NCBI GenBank assembly: GCA_964367935.1
Contig: CAYIYZ010000010.1
Span: 1-59,388, forward strand
Direction of reading: 5' to 3'
DNA: 59,388 nucleotides
Source: Scatomorpha sp964367935
GTDB lineage: Bacteria; Bacillota; Clostridia; Oscillospirales; Oscillospiraceae
Shown here piece by piece: positions 32,584-41,452 of the stretch (positions are counted from its first letter, which is position 1; each line of letters starts with the position of its first letter). The notes beneath the pieces were generated by a model. That model was not told the DNA's origin. It was given only the letters and a program-made list of their open reading frames with translations, and did no database searches. The position numbers and the translations under genes are program-made.

Positions 32584-33441
32584 TCAGTCCAAACCCCTTC
32601 CGGTCAGGGTGATGAATACATCTTCCAAGGTCGTTTCCTGAGAGTGTATTCTGCGTACTTCATGCCTTGCCACGATGTCCAGAAATCTCGGATCACGCCC
32701 GAAGTTGCCGAGACCGAAGATCTCTGTCTTTATGGTGTTATCGTCGGCGTAATATTCAAGCTCGACGCTTTTTTTGCCGTACTTCAACTTCAAAGCCTCA
32801 GGTGCACCGATCTCGGCTATCTTGCCGTCAACGATAAATGCAACCCTATTACACAGAGCATCTGCCGCTTGCATGGAATGAGTTGTAAGAAAGACGGTTT
32901 TGCCACGTGCTCGCTCTGCTTTTATCATTTCCTGTATTATGTTTGCGTTAACAGGGTCGAGGCCGCTTGTGGGCTCGTCGAAGAATAGCAGACGTGCATC
33001 GTTGACAAGTGCTCGCACGAAATTTAGGCGCATACGCATACCCTTAGAGTATTTCTCCACACGCTCATCTTTTTGATCCTGTAGGCCTACGCTGTTAAGC
33101 AGTGCCTCTATATCCACGCTTTTATTTTTGTAAAAAGAGCGGAAGAATTTCAAATTCTCGACAGCACTCAGCTTAGTGTATGTATTAGGTAGCTCAAAGC
33201 CTATACCTAAATCTTCATAGTACTCCGTGCCCAAAGAGACCAAGTCTTTACCGAAAACTCGCACCTTGCCCTCATAGCCTTCGAGGAGCTTGGTGAGCAC
33301 TTTTTGAGTCGTGGATTTACCGGCACCGGACGGCCCTAAAAAGCCGAAAATCTCGCCCTCAGCGACACTAAAGCTAATGTTGTCCACAGCCTTGAACTTG
33401 GCATTTTTATAGCTATAACTAAGGTTTTCGACCTCTATCAT
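32584..33441 (-). CDS. ABC transporter ATP-binding protein
   Basis: A 285-residue ATPase with Walker A GFLGPSGAGKSTTQKVL, signature YSKGMRMRLNFVRAL, Walker B LLFFDEPTSGLDP and H-loop LTTHSM. The signature reads YSKGM instead of LSGGQ, as in many ABC-2 exporters of the drug/fluoroquinolone type. It is the first gene of the three-gene export operon; GGAGGG lies before the ATG. Confidence 0.93.
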   Translation of the reverse strand: MIEVENLSYSYKNAKFKAVDNISFSVAEGEIFGFLGPSGAGKSTTQKVLTKLLEGYEGKVRVFGKDLVSLGTEYYEDLGIGFELPNTYTKLSAVENLKFFRSFYKNKSVDIEALLNSVGLQDQKDERVEKYSKGMRMRLNFVRALVNDARLLFFDEPTSGLDPVNANIIQEMIKAERARGKTVFLTTHSMQAADALCNRVAFIVDGKIAEIGAPEALKLKYGKKSVELEYYADDNTIKTEIFGLGNFGRDPRFLDIVARHEVRRIHSQETTLEDVFITLTGRGLD

Positions 33442-33534
33442 AAGAATCCCTCCAAAGACATTATAGAAAGAAATATATTACCCTCCATTTTTAATTATAC
33501 ACACAAATACAAGCAGGTCAATCATTTCCCATAC

Positions 33535-33565
33535 TTGACAGTTTTTAGTAAGACTGTTATAACAG
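33535..33565 (+). promoter_or_regulatory. pepT promoter with palindrome over the -10
   Basis: TTGACA (33535-33540), a 17-base spacer and TATAAC (33558-33563). The -10 is the centre of a perfect 12-bp palindrome CTGTTATAACAG (33554-33565), a possible repressor site. Confidence 0.65.
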
Positions 33566-33591
33566 AATAAGTAAAAAATAAGGAGAATAAT

Positions 33592-34821
33592 ATGGATATG
33601 CTACAGAGATTTTTAAGTTATGTCGCCATAGACACGCAGTCAGACCACTATGCACCTGAGGATAGGTGTCCCAGCACGGAAAAGCAGAAGGATTTGGGTG
33701 TGGTGCTCGTAGAAGAGCTACAGGGCATGGGACTCTCCGATGCGCATATGAATGAGCACGGCTACGTGTATGCGACACTTAAAGCAAATTGTGATACAGT
33801 TGCACCGACGATAGGACTCATTGCGCATATGGATACTTCGCCGGACTGTTCGGGCAAGAACGTAAAGGCACGAGTAATAGAAAACTATGACGGCAAGGCC
33901 ATAGTGCTGAGTGAGGGTATAGTGTCGGACCCTGAGGTCATGACGGAGCTCAAGGGCGTGGTAGGGCATGACATAGTTGTAACAGATGGAACGACTTTAC
34001 TCGGAGCAGACAACAAGGCAGGCATAGCGATAATAACGGAGGTGCTGAGGACACTTGTGTCAGACGATAGCATAAAGCACGGCGAGATAAAGGTGGCGTT
34101 CACTCCCGACGAGGAGGTTGGGCGTGGTACGGCTAATTTTGACGTAGAAGCATTTGGTGCGGACTTCGCTTTCACTATAGATGGCGGTACAGAGGGCGAG
34201 ATTCAGTATGAGAGTTTTAATGCTTGCGATGCGAGCATTAAAATAAGGGGGCGCTCAGTGCATCCCGGCTCGGCTAAGAATAAGATGTTAAATGCTTTGA
34301 ATGTGGCGCAGGAGCTACATGCACTTTTACCTGTGTCTGAGCGTCCTGAGCATACGGAGAGACGTGAGGGTTTTTATCATCTCACGGAGCTGTCAGGGTC
34401 TTGTGAGGCGGCGTCGATGAAGTATATCATACGTGACCACGACAAGGGGCTGTTTAATAGCCGTAAGGCGACGGTGGAGGCCTGTGTGCGTTTCATCAAC
34501 GAGCGTTACGGTGAGGATACAGCGACGCTTGCGCTAAAGGACAGTTATTATAATATGGCGGAGGTTTTGGAGGAGCGCCGTGATATAATAGAGCTAGCGA
34601 CGGGAGCGATGGCGAAGCTTGGCATAGAGCCGATAATAGAGCCTATACGTGGCGGAACGGACGGCTCAGGTCTATCGTTTATGGGTCTGCCTTGCCCTAA
34701 TTTATTTACGGGCGGCTATTGTTTCCATGGACCTCATGAGTTTTTGTCAGTGAATGAGATGAAAAATGCGGTGAAGACAGTAACTCTGATGCTTACGGAG
34801 CTCGTAAAGAGAGCCGAGTGA
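33592..34821 (+). CDS. pepT: Peptidase T (tripeptide aminopeptidase)
   Basis: A 409-residue M20 zinc peptidase: IGLIAHMDTSPD (first ligand and catalytic aspartate), DGTTLLGADNKAGIAII (bridging aspartate), FTPDEEVGRGT (catalytic glutamate pair) and AFTIDGGTEGE. A dimerisation lid domain lies between ~215 and 320. It releases the N-terminal residue from tripeptides in the cytoplasm. AAGGAG lies upstream of ATG. It stands alone under its own promoter. Confidence 0.95.
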   Translation: MDMLQRFLSYVAIDTQSDHYAPEDRCPSTEKQKDLGVVLVEELQGMGLSDAHMNEHGYVYATLKANCDTVAPTIGLIAHMDTSPDCSGKNVKARVIENYDGKAIVLSEGIVSDPEVMTELKGVVGHDIVVTDGTTLLGADNKAGIAIITEVLRTLVSDDSIKHGEIKVAFTPDEEVGRGTANFDVEAFGADFAFTIDGGTEGEIQYESFNACDASIKIRGRSVHPGSAKNKMLNALNVAQELHALLPVSERPEHTERREGFYHLTELSGSCEAASMKYIIRDHDKGLFNSRKATVEACVRFINERYGEDTATLALKDSYYNMAEVLEERRDIIELATGAMAKLGIEPIIEPIRGGTDGSGLSFMGLPCPNLFTGGYCFHGPHEFLSVNEMKNAVKTVTLMLTELVKRAE

Positions 34822-34840
34822 ATGGTAAAAGTAAAAACAA

Positions 34841-34869
34841 GCGCCCTCGTGTTTATAACACGAGGGCGC
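34841..34869 (-). terminator. Terminator of the membrane pyrophosphatase gene
   Basis: A 13-bp perfect stem GCGCCCTCGTGTT / AACACGAGGGCGC with a TAT loop. The T-rich tail (TTGTTTTTAC) is on the minus strand, after hppA; pepT may also use the hairpin. Confidence 0.8.
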
Positions 34870-34892
34870 AAATCTTAGATTAAAATCTCAGC

Positions 34893-37034
34893 TTAGAACA
34901 AAGAGAAAGCTGTGACCGCACCGCAGAATACGATGGAAACTGTGGATACGAGCTTGATTAGGATGTTAAGGCTGGGACCTGAGGTGTCCTTGAAGGGGTC
35001 ACCGACGGTATCACCGATAACGCCTGCCTTGTGGCACTCACTGCCCTTACCGCCGTGGTTGCCTGCCTCAATGTACTTCTTAGCGTTATCCCAAGCGCCA
35101 CCGGCGTTGGACATAAATACCGCAACAGCGAAGCCTGTAACGGTAGTACCGGCGAGCAGACCGATAACAGCCTCGACACCGAGTAGCATACCGGTTACGA
35201 TGGGTACGATAACAGCGAGCAGAGAGGGAAGAACCATCTCACGCAGAGCGCCGCGTGTGCAGAGGTCAACGCAAGCTGCGTAGTCGGGGTCAGTAGAGCC
35301 GTCCATGATACCGACGATCTCCTTGAACTGACGACGAACCTCAACAACGATGCTCTGAGCTGCACGCTGAACAGCACTCATGGTGGTAGCAGCGAATACG
35401 AAAACGAGCATAGCGCCGATGAACAGACCTACGAGAACTGCAGGGTTTGTGATGGACATATCGATGATAGCCTCACCTGCTTCATTTACCTTGCCAGCCT
35501 CTACAAGGTTTGTGCGAGCGATATCGACATAGGAAACCAAAAGTGCAAGCGCGGTAAGCGCAGCGGAACCTATGGCGAAGCCCTTACCTGTAGCTGCGGT
35601 GGTGTTACCGAGTGAATCGAGAGCGTCGGTGCGGTTACGCACTTCTTCGCCCAGACCACTCATCTCAGCTATACCGCCTGCGTTATCTGCAACGGGGCCG
35701 TAAGCGTCAGTAGCAAGTGTGATACCGAGTGTAGCAAGCATACCTACAGCGGCTATGCCTATGCCGTAAAGGCCATTGCTAAAGCTCAGAGCGTACTCAG
35801 CGCTACCTGTGTCAAGTGAGCCGCCTGCCGCCAAGAAGCTTGCGATAACTGCTACTGCAACGATGATAATGGGAGCTGCTGTAGAGGTCATACCGAGCGA
35901 GATACCACCAATGATGGTAGTCGCAGGGCCTGTCTCCGTAGCACCTGCCAGAACCTGAGTGGGCTTATATGTGTCGGAAGTGTAGTACTCCGTCATATAG
36001 CCTATGGAAACACCTGCAGCAAGACCACAGAAAATAGCTATGAGTATACCGACCCAGTTAGCACCCTCGACGTCACCCATGATGAAGTAGACGAGCGGAG
36101 CACAAGCCACAGCGCACAGAGCGGCAGCGGTGTAAGTACCACGGCGCAGTGTAGCAAGAAGCTCACGCTGAGAAGCGTTTTCCTTCGTACGAATGAGGAA
36201 GGAACCTAATACGGAACAGATGATACCGACAACAGCGATAGCGATGGGTAGGAACATGCCCTCCCAGCCATAGCCTGCGGAAGCGCCAATGGCGAAGGTC
36301 GCGAGTATGGAACCGATGTAGCTCTCATAGAGGTCAGCGCCCATACCTGCAACGTCACCGACGTTGTCACCGACGTTATCGGCGATAGTAGCGGGGTTTC
36401 TGGGGTCATCTTCAGGGATACCTGCCTCAACCTTACCGACGAGGTCAGCGCCTACGTCAGCGGCCTTGGTGAATATACCGCCGCCGACACGAGCAAACAG
36501 CGCAGCAGCAGAAGCACCCATACCGAACATAACCATGGTGTTGGCTATGGTCGTAGAGTCGAGCTCAAATACATGCTTTAGTATGTGGAACCATATGGAA
36601 ATGTCCAAAAGTCCCAGACCGACAACGGTAAAGCCCATAACAGCACCGGAAGAGAAAGCCACATTGAGACCCTTGTTGAGGCTCTCGCTTGCAGCATTTG
36701 CTGTACGTGCGTTAGACGCTGTTGCGATCTTCATGCCGATAAAACCGGCTAGACAGCTAAATATTCCGCCCGATACGAAGGCGAAGGGAACAAAGATAGT
36801 CACCATACCCATAGCTGCCAAAATTCCCAAAATTACTGCCATTACGGCAAAAAACACGACCAAGGTACGATACTGGCGTCTTAGAAACGCATTAGCACCC
36901 GATCTGATAGCACCTGCTATCTTCTGCATGGTCTCGGTACCTTCAGAGTACTGCATGACCTTGCGGCTCTGGTAAAAAGCGAACAGCAGTGCCAAGGCAC
37001 CGCCGAACAGGCCTATCCAGAATAGATTCTCCAT
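34893..37034 (-). CDS. hppA: Membrane-bound ion-pumping pyrophosphatase
   Basis: A 713-residue protein with ~16 helices. The pyrophosphate site is conserved: KAADVGADLVGKVEAGIPED, RNPATIADNVGDNVGD, and near the C terminus GDTVGDPFKDTSGP. It splits pyrophosphate and pumps Na+ or H+ out of the cell. The motif GNTTAATGKGFAIGSA carries alanine where K+-independent enzymes have lysine, so a K+-dependent enzyme is expected, and these are often Na+ pumps. AGGAGAG precedes the ATG. Confidence 0.96.
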   Translation of the reverse strand: MENLFWIGLFGGALALLFAFYQSRKVMQYSEGTETMQKIAGAIRSGANAFLRRQYRTLVVFFAVMAVILGILAAMGMVTIFVPFAFVSGGIFSCLAGFIGMKIATASNARTANAASESLNKGLNVAFSSGAVMGFTVVGLGLLDISIWFHILKHVFELDSTTIANTMVMFGMGASAAALFARVGGGIFTKAADVGADLVGKVEAGIPEDDPRNPATIADNVGDNVGDVAGMGADLYESYIGSILATFAIGASAGYGWEGMFLPIAIAVVGIICSVLGSFLIRTKENASQRELLATLRRGTYTAAALCAVACAPLVYFIMGDVEGANWVGILIAIFCGLAAGVSIGYMTEYYTSDTYKPTQVLAGATETGPATTIIGGISLGMTSTAAPIIIVAVAVIASFLAAGGSLDTGSAEYALSFSNGLYGIGIAAVGMLATLGITLATDAYGPVADNAGGIAEMSGLGEEVRNRTDALDSLGNTTAATGKGFAIGSAALTALALLVSYVDIARTNLVEAGKVNEAGEAIIDMSITNPAVLVGLFIGAMLVFVFAATTMSAVQRAAQSIVVEVRRQFKEIVGIMDGSTDPDYAACVDLCTRGALREMVLPSLLAVIVPIVTGMLLGVEAVIGLLAGTTVTGFAVAVFMSNAGGAWDNAKKYIEAGNHGGKGSECHKAGVIGDTVGDPFKDTSGPSLNILIKLVSTVSIVFCGAVTAFSLF

Positions 37035-37083
37035 TTTTTAACCACTCTCCTAACGTTTTCTTTTGCTTGTGTCCCGTCTAACT

Positions 37084-37112
37084 ATTCTAAGCTATTACAT
37101 ACAATAAATCAA
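37084..37112 (-). promoter_or_regulatory. Promoter of hppA
   Basis: On the minus strand TTGATT (37112-37107), a 17-base spacer and TAGAAT (37089-37084) lie 50 bases before the ATG. Confidence 0.6.
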
Positions 37113-37220
37113 ACATTATCAGCTAAAACGCGCCCGAAAAAATTAACAATTTTTTCTTAAATAATTAACAATTTAGGCTCAAAATGACCAATAATGGGTT
37201 AATTGAATGGCAAAGAACAA

Positions 37221-37263
37221 AAAAAGCAAGAAACGACGGAAGATTGCGCTGTCGCTTCTTGCT
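37221..37263 (-). terminator. Terminator of the AI-2E-type permease gene
   Basis: On the minus strand AAGCAAGAAGCGAC pairs with GTCGTTTCTTGCTT (one bulge) and is followed by a T run. It lies 5 bases after the permease stop. Confidence 0.75.
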
Positions 37264-37267
37264 TATT

Positions 37268-38476
37268 TTACGGTTTGGACTGTTTTTCTTTGAGCTTACG
37301 CTTAGACTTAGGTTTTTTTGTAGCGGTTGCAGTGAATGCCTCGTCACCTGCGGCACCGTGCGCCTCGAGCTTTTTATCTATCTTCGAGTTTAAAAGGTTT
37401 GACAAAACAGCGGTGATGGGGATACCTAAAATCATTCCCCATACCCCGAATACACCGCCGCCTACCACAACAGCGACCAAAACCCAGATAGGGCGCAAAC
37501 CCGTCAAGTCTCCGAAGAGTAGAGGTTTAATCACATAGGCGTCCAAGGTCTGCAATATGGCGGTGAGCACCAAAAATTCAAAAGCGTAGAAGGGGTCTAT
37601 GATCACAAGAATGAGTGAACATATTATAGTTCCGACAAGCGGCCCGAAAGTGGGCACGAAGTTCGTCACACCGGCAATGGTGGAGATAAGCACAGCATAG
37701 GGTATGTCAAGGAAGGATAAAACGATGAAGTTCGCTATGCCGATGATAAGACAGTCTATGATGTTACCGCCCAAAAAGCGAATGAAGATAAGATCTACCT
37801 GCGCTCCGAGTTCCACAGTCTTGGCGTAAGGTTCGGCGTCCATTCTCGAGCGAATGAGTCTACGACCCGTACGCAGTACGTGCTCCTTATCCAAGAGGAT
37901 GTAGAGCGACATGACGACGGAGATAAAGAGGTTAAACAGAGTGCTGCCGGCACGCACGGAGGTCTCAAAAACTCTATCTATGTTTTGTGCTACCACATCG
38001 GCAAGCTCCGACGCTATCTCACCGAGCCGACTTAGGATCACGTCGTAATCTATATCAAGGAAGGGAAGGTCGGCCGTAATATTTCTCAAGAGGATCTCAA
38101 AGTCACCGTAGTAGGCGGAGAGGCTGTCAACGAGTCCGCTCATGGACATTACAACCTGTGGTACGACCATCATGGTGAGCAGGCTGATCAAGGATAGTAC
38201 GAATAAGTAGACGATAATAACGCCGTAGACACGGCCCTTACGTTTACTGCGCATAGCGGGACCCAAGACATTTTCAAGGCGCCGTACAAGCGGATCGAGC
38301 AAGTAGGCGAGAAATGCACCGAACAAAAGTGGAGAAATTACATCGAGAAGACTTTTCGCGGCTCCGTAAATGGAGCTAACATGGGTCAACAGTGCATAGA
38401 ATGCTATGCCTATCAGTACGGTAAGTAGCAAGCTACGTTGACTTTTTTCGGAAAACAGAGCTAATATTTTTTTCAT
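37268..38476 (-). CDS. AI-2E family transporter (PerM-like permease)
   Basis: A 402-residue membrane protein with about eight helices in the PerM/YtvI pattern: LLFGAFLAYLLDPLVRRLE near the N terminus and TNFVPTFGPLVGTIICSL plus GVWGMILGIPITAVLSNLL near the C terminus. Members export the quorum signal AI-2 or run Na+/H+ exchange; the substrate here is unknown. A basic tail (KKPKSKRKLKEKQSK) follows the last helix. GGAGCG precedes the ATG. Confidence 0.9.
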   Translation of the reverse strand: MKKILALFSEKSQRSLLLTVLIGIAFYALLTHVSSIYGAAKSLLDVISPLLFGAFLAYLLDPLVRRLENVLGPAMRSKRKGRVYGVIIVYLFVLSLISLLTMMVVPQVVMSMSGLVDSLSAYYGDFEILLRNITADLPFLDIDYDVILSRLGEIASELADVVAQNIDRVFETSVRAGSTLFNLFISVVMSLYILLDKEHVLRTGRRLIRSRMDAEPYAKTVELGAQVDLIFIRFLGGNIIDCLIIGIANFIVLSFLDIPYAVLISTIAGVTNFVPTFGPLVGTIICSLILVIIDPFYAFEFLVLTAILQTLDAYVIKPLLFGDLTGLRPIWVLVAVVVGGGVFGVWGMILGIPITAVLSNLLNSKIDKKLEAHGAAGDEAFTATATKKPKSKRKLKEKQSKP

Positions 38477-38566
38477 CTTACGCTCCTATAAATAATTTAA
38501 AATGCGAAATGGACTAACAGATATTATTATAGCCATATTTGCCTCACATTTCAACAGCTAAATAAA

Positions 38567-38595
38567 TTACACCCGAAGTTTTCCTTCGGGTGTAA
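38567..38595 (-). terminator. Terminator of the pot operon
   Basis: TTACACCCGAAG and CTTCGGGTGTAA pair around a 5-base loop, 16 bases after the potD stop on the minus strand. The tail is AT-rich with broken T runs. Confidence 0.7.
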
Positions 38596-38610
38596 AAATA
38601 TACAGTTAAA

Positions 38611-39807
38611 TTAGCTCTTGCCTCTTTGCGCCTTGCGGTTTTTAGCACTGCGTGAACGCAGAACGACAACTATGACCAAGAGAGCGACAACAGCAGCCGC
38701 AATAGCGATCATTGTGCCTGTAGAACCACCCTCGGTCTCGCCTGTTGTAACCTCAAGCCACAGACTGTCCATGGACTGAATGGTCTCCGTGGGTAGTGAC
38801 AAGAAGGAGAATGAACCCTCGAGCACTTCAGCACTGGGGTAAGCTATCTCGCTTGATGCCATTTCGGGATCCATGTACTGCTTAGCCTCGGAAATGGGAG
38901 TCGAGTAACCAAGGTAATCGAGGTTCTGACCGCTTATTTCGGGTGAGCATAGGAAGTTGATGTAAGCCTCTGCCGCCTCTTTGTTCTCTGAGCTTGTGGG
39001 TATGCACATAGCATCAATGAACATGTTAAAGCCCTCTTCCGGATGGAAAAAGCCAAGGTTTTCATTGTCTTCGAGCATGTAGAGGTAGTCGCCAGCGTAA
39101 TAGGGGGCCACATATGCTTCTTCGTTGGTCATGCTTGCGAATATTTCGTCCATGACGTAGTCTTGCAGTACGGGCTTTTGCTCTATGAGCTTATCAGCCG
39201 CAATGCGCAGGTCATCCTCACTCGTCGTGTTGGGGTCTATGCCCGAAAGCGACTGAGCTATAGCGAAAGCGTCACGGGGGTTGTTAAAGGTAAGAATTTT
39301 ACCCGCATACTTCTCATTCCACAGAAGATCCCAGCTACCGACATCAGCTTCGTCTACATACAGGGTGTTGTAGATTACGCCGACAGTACCCCAAGTGTAG
39401 GGCACGCTGTAGAGGTTGTCGGGGTCATAGTCTGTGTTCTTGTAAGCCTCATCGACAAACTCGTAGTTCGGGATGTTATCGAAGTTGATCTCCTGAACCA
39501 TGTCCTCTTCTATTAGACGAGCGACCATGTAGTCCGAGGGGATGATAACGTCATAGGAGGAACCACCGGTCTTGAGCTTTGTGTACATGGTTTCGTTACT
39601 GTCGAAAGTAGAATAATTGACCTCTATACCTGTTTCTGCGGTAAAGGCGGCATTAACATCGATGTAACCATCAGAACCATCAGATATATACTGACCCCAG
39701 TTATAGACGTTGATGGTAACGGGCTCCTCAGCCGCGAAGGCGGGCACAGCACCGGCCAACATGGAAACGACAACCAAAAGGGATAGCACTAACTTGATTT
39801 TCTTCAT
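38611..39807 (-). CDS. potD: Spermidine/putrescine-binding protein PotD with C-terminal membrane anchor
   Basis: A 398-residue substrate-binding protein. A signal peptide (residues 1-25, ending PAFA) is followed by the family fold: INVYNWGQYISDG, YDVIIPSDYMVARL, VPYTWGTVGVIYN and AYINFLCSPEI. It delivers polyamines to the PotBC permease. There is no lipobox cysteine; instead a C-terminal helix (TGTMIAIAAAVVALLVIVVV) with a basic tail anchors it. This is unusual, since PotD of Gram-positives is normally a lipoprotein or fused to the permease. It overlaps potC by four bases (ATGA). Confidence 0.94.
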   Translation of the reverse strand: MKKIKLVLSLLVVVSMLAGAVPAFAAEEPVTINVYNWGQYISDGSDGYIDVNAAFTAETGIEVNYSTFDSNETMYTKLKTGGSSYDVIIPSDYMVARLIEEDMVQEINFDNIPNYEFVDEAYKNTDYDPDNLYSVPYTWGTVGVIYNTLYVDEADVGSWDLLWNEKYAGKILTFNNPRDAFAIAQSLSGIDPNTTSEDDLRIAADKLIEQKPVLQDYVMDEIFASMTNEEAYVAPYYAGDYLYMLEDNENLGFFHPEEGFNMFIDAMCIPTSSENKEAAEAYINFLCSPEISGQNLDYLGYSTPISEAKQYMDPEMASSEIAYPSAEVLEGSFSFLSLPTETIQSMDSLWLEVTTGETEGGSTGTMIAIAAAVVALLVIVVVLRSRSAKNRKAQRGKS

Positions 39808-40640
39808 ATTTTGACTTTCCTTCCTCCCAAACGGGAACGCCGCATAGCGTGCGTTTTCTTTTCTTCTTTTGCCTGTAAGACGTTCATGAGTACCATAACA
39901 AGCAGTATGGCGATAAACAGCAGGGTGAACAGTGCGTACACTTTTGGGTGCAGTGGTTTTTTCACGTAGCTGTATATTTCAATGGGGAGCGTGATAAAGC
40001 GTGGACCGTAAACGAAATAGCTTATGACGAAATCGTCAAGACTCATTGTAAATGCCATGAGTGCGCCTGAGATGACGCCGGGCATGATTTCGTGTAGCGT
40101 AACCTTGGTAAAAGCCTGAAAGGGCGTACAGCCCAAATCAAGGGCGGCGTTTCGTAGGTCGGGGTCCATCTGCGAGAGCTTAGGCAGTACCGCTAAAATA
40201 ACATAGGGCAGATTAAAAGTAATGTGCGCTATGAGTAAGGTGGTAAAGCCCAAGACGTTACTTGTTTTCATAAGTGTGCCGATAAATACAAAGAGCAAGG
40301 CGAGCGACACACCCGTGACTATATCGGGGTTTGTCATGGGGATACTCGTGACGTTCATGGTAAATGCACGCATTTTCCTACCCATGGAATGTATGCCCAT
40401 GGCAGCCATAGTGCCCAAAATCGTTGCAAGAGCGGAGGAAATCAGCGCAACAATCAGAGAGTTGAGGAGCAAGGCACTGAGGTTACCGTCTTTAAAAAGC
40501 TCCGCATAGTTCGTGAGTGTAAAGCCCTGCCAATTTGAGATGTACTGCCCATCGTTAAATGAGGCTATACCGAGTACTATCATGGGTACGTATAGGAAAA
40601 TGAGCACAAGTACGGTGAAATATTTATTGAATTTTCTCAT
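39804..40640 (-). CDS. potC: Spermidine/putrescine ABC permease PotC
   Basis: A 278-residue permease with six helices and the ABC inner-membrane EAA-type loop around ALDLGCTPFQAFTKVTLHEIMPG. SLDDFVISYFVYGP is typical of PotC. It forms the membrane channel with PotB and starts with ATGA overlap on potB. Confidence 0.94.
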   Translation of the reverse strand: MRKFNKYFTVLVLIFLYVPMIVLGIASFNDGQYISNWQGFTLTNYAELFKDGNLSALLLNSLIVALISSALATILGTMAAMGIHSMGRKMRAFTMNVTSIPMTNPDIVTGVSLALLFVFIGTLMKTSNVLGFTTLLIAHITFNLPYVILAVLPKLSQMDPDLRNAALDLGCTPFQAFTKVTLHEIMPGVISGALMAFTMSLDDFVISYFVYGPRFITLPIEIYSYVKKPLHPKVYALFTLLFIAILLVMVLMNVLQAKEEKKTHAMRRSRLGGRKVKI

Positions 40641-41452
40641 ATTGCCACCATGCTTTCCTCGTCGCTCGAGTCCGTGAAGCGGTTCATTAATGTGACGGAA
40701 ACGAGTACGAATACCATAAGGATAAGCGACAGTGCCGCACCGAGATTCGGATTATACGCAGCCTTGAACTGACTTTCAATAACGTCACCTATAAGTATAG
40801 TACCCGAAGATCCTAGTTTCTGCGAGATATAGAACGTGGACACGGCAGGAACGAAGACCATGGTCACACCGGACAGTATGCCGGGCAGTGACAGAGGCAA
40901 CAGAACTCTGGAAAAGACCTGTTTTGTGTCACAACCGAGATCTTGCGCTGCCTCAATTAGTCTGTGGTCTATTTTGACCATGACGGAATAGAGCGGCAAA
41001 ATCATATAGGGCAGGTAGTTGTAGACCATGCCCAAGATGACGGCAAAATCGTTGCGAATGAGCGGTAGAGGCTCTAAACCAAGGCTCATAATAAAGCCGT
41101 TTATTATACCCGTGTCCTCTAAGAGTGCGACCCAAGCCATGGTACGTAGGAGAAAGCTCATGCACATGGGTAGCATGACGAGCATGTAGAGTATACGTTG
41201 ACGCCTCGGCGTGCAACCGGAGATATAATAGGCTACAGGATAGCCTATTAGGAGGCAGATAATAGCCGAAATCGTTGCAAGCCACATAGAACGCAACAAT
41301 ATAGGGCCGTACCTACCCAAGGCCGCAATATTGTCCATGGTAAAAGCGCCGTTTAGGTCTGTGAAGGCGAAGTAGATAACTATACCCAAGGGGATGACCG
41401 TAAAAATACCCATCCACAGGAGGTAAGGAGCCGCCAAAACCTTATTCTTCAT
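40637..41452 (-). CDS. potB: Spermidine/putrescine ABC permease PotB
   Basis: A ~271-residue permease with six helices and the EAA loop AAQDLGCDTKQVFSRVLLPLSLPG. The frame is open further upstream to 41509, but the family starts near MKNKVLAAPYLLWMG and GAGG lies six bases before ATG 41452, inside the end of potA. It overlaps potA by 11 bases, so the four pot genes are translationally coupled. Confidence 0.93.
   Translation of the reverse strand: MKNKVLAAPYLLWMGIFTVIPLGIVIYFAFTDLNGAFTMDNIAALGRYGPILLRSMWLATISAIICLLIGYPVAYYISGCTPRRQRILYMLVMLPMCMSFLLRTMAWVALLEDTGIINGFIMSLGLEPLPLIRNDFAVILGMVYNYLPYMILPLYSVMVKIDHRLIEAAQDLGCDTKQVFSRVLLPLSLPGILSGVTMVFVPAVSTFYISQKLGSSGTILIGDVIESQFKAAYNPNLGAALSLILMVFVLVSVTLMNRFTDSSDEESMVAI

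Noticed and set aside
36364..36975. Plus-strand open frame inside hppA
   Set aside because: Antisense to a highly conserved pyrophosphatase; the Pro/Ala/Ser-rich product has no recognisable fold.
37035..37220. Riboswitch upstream of hppA
   Set aside because: Only an AT-rich promoter region was seen; no conserved structured element recognised.
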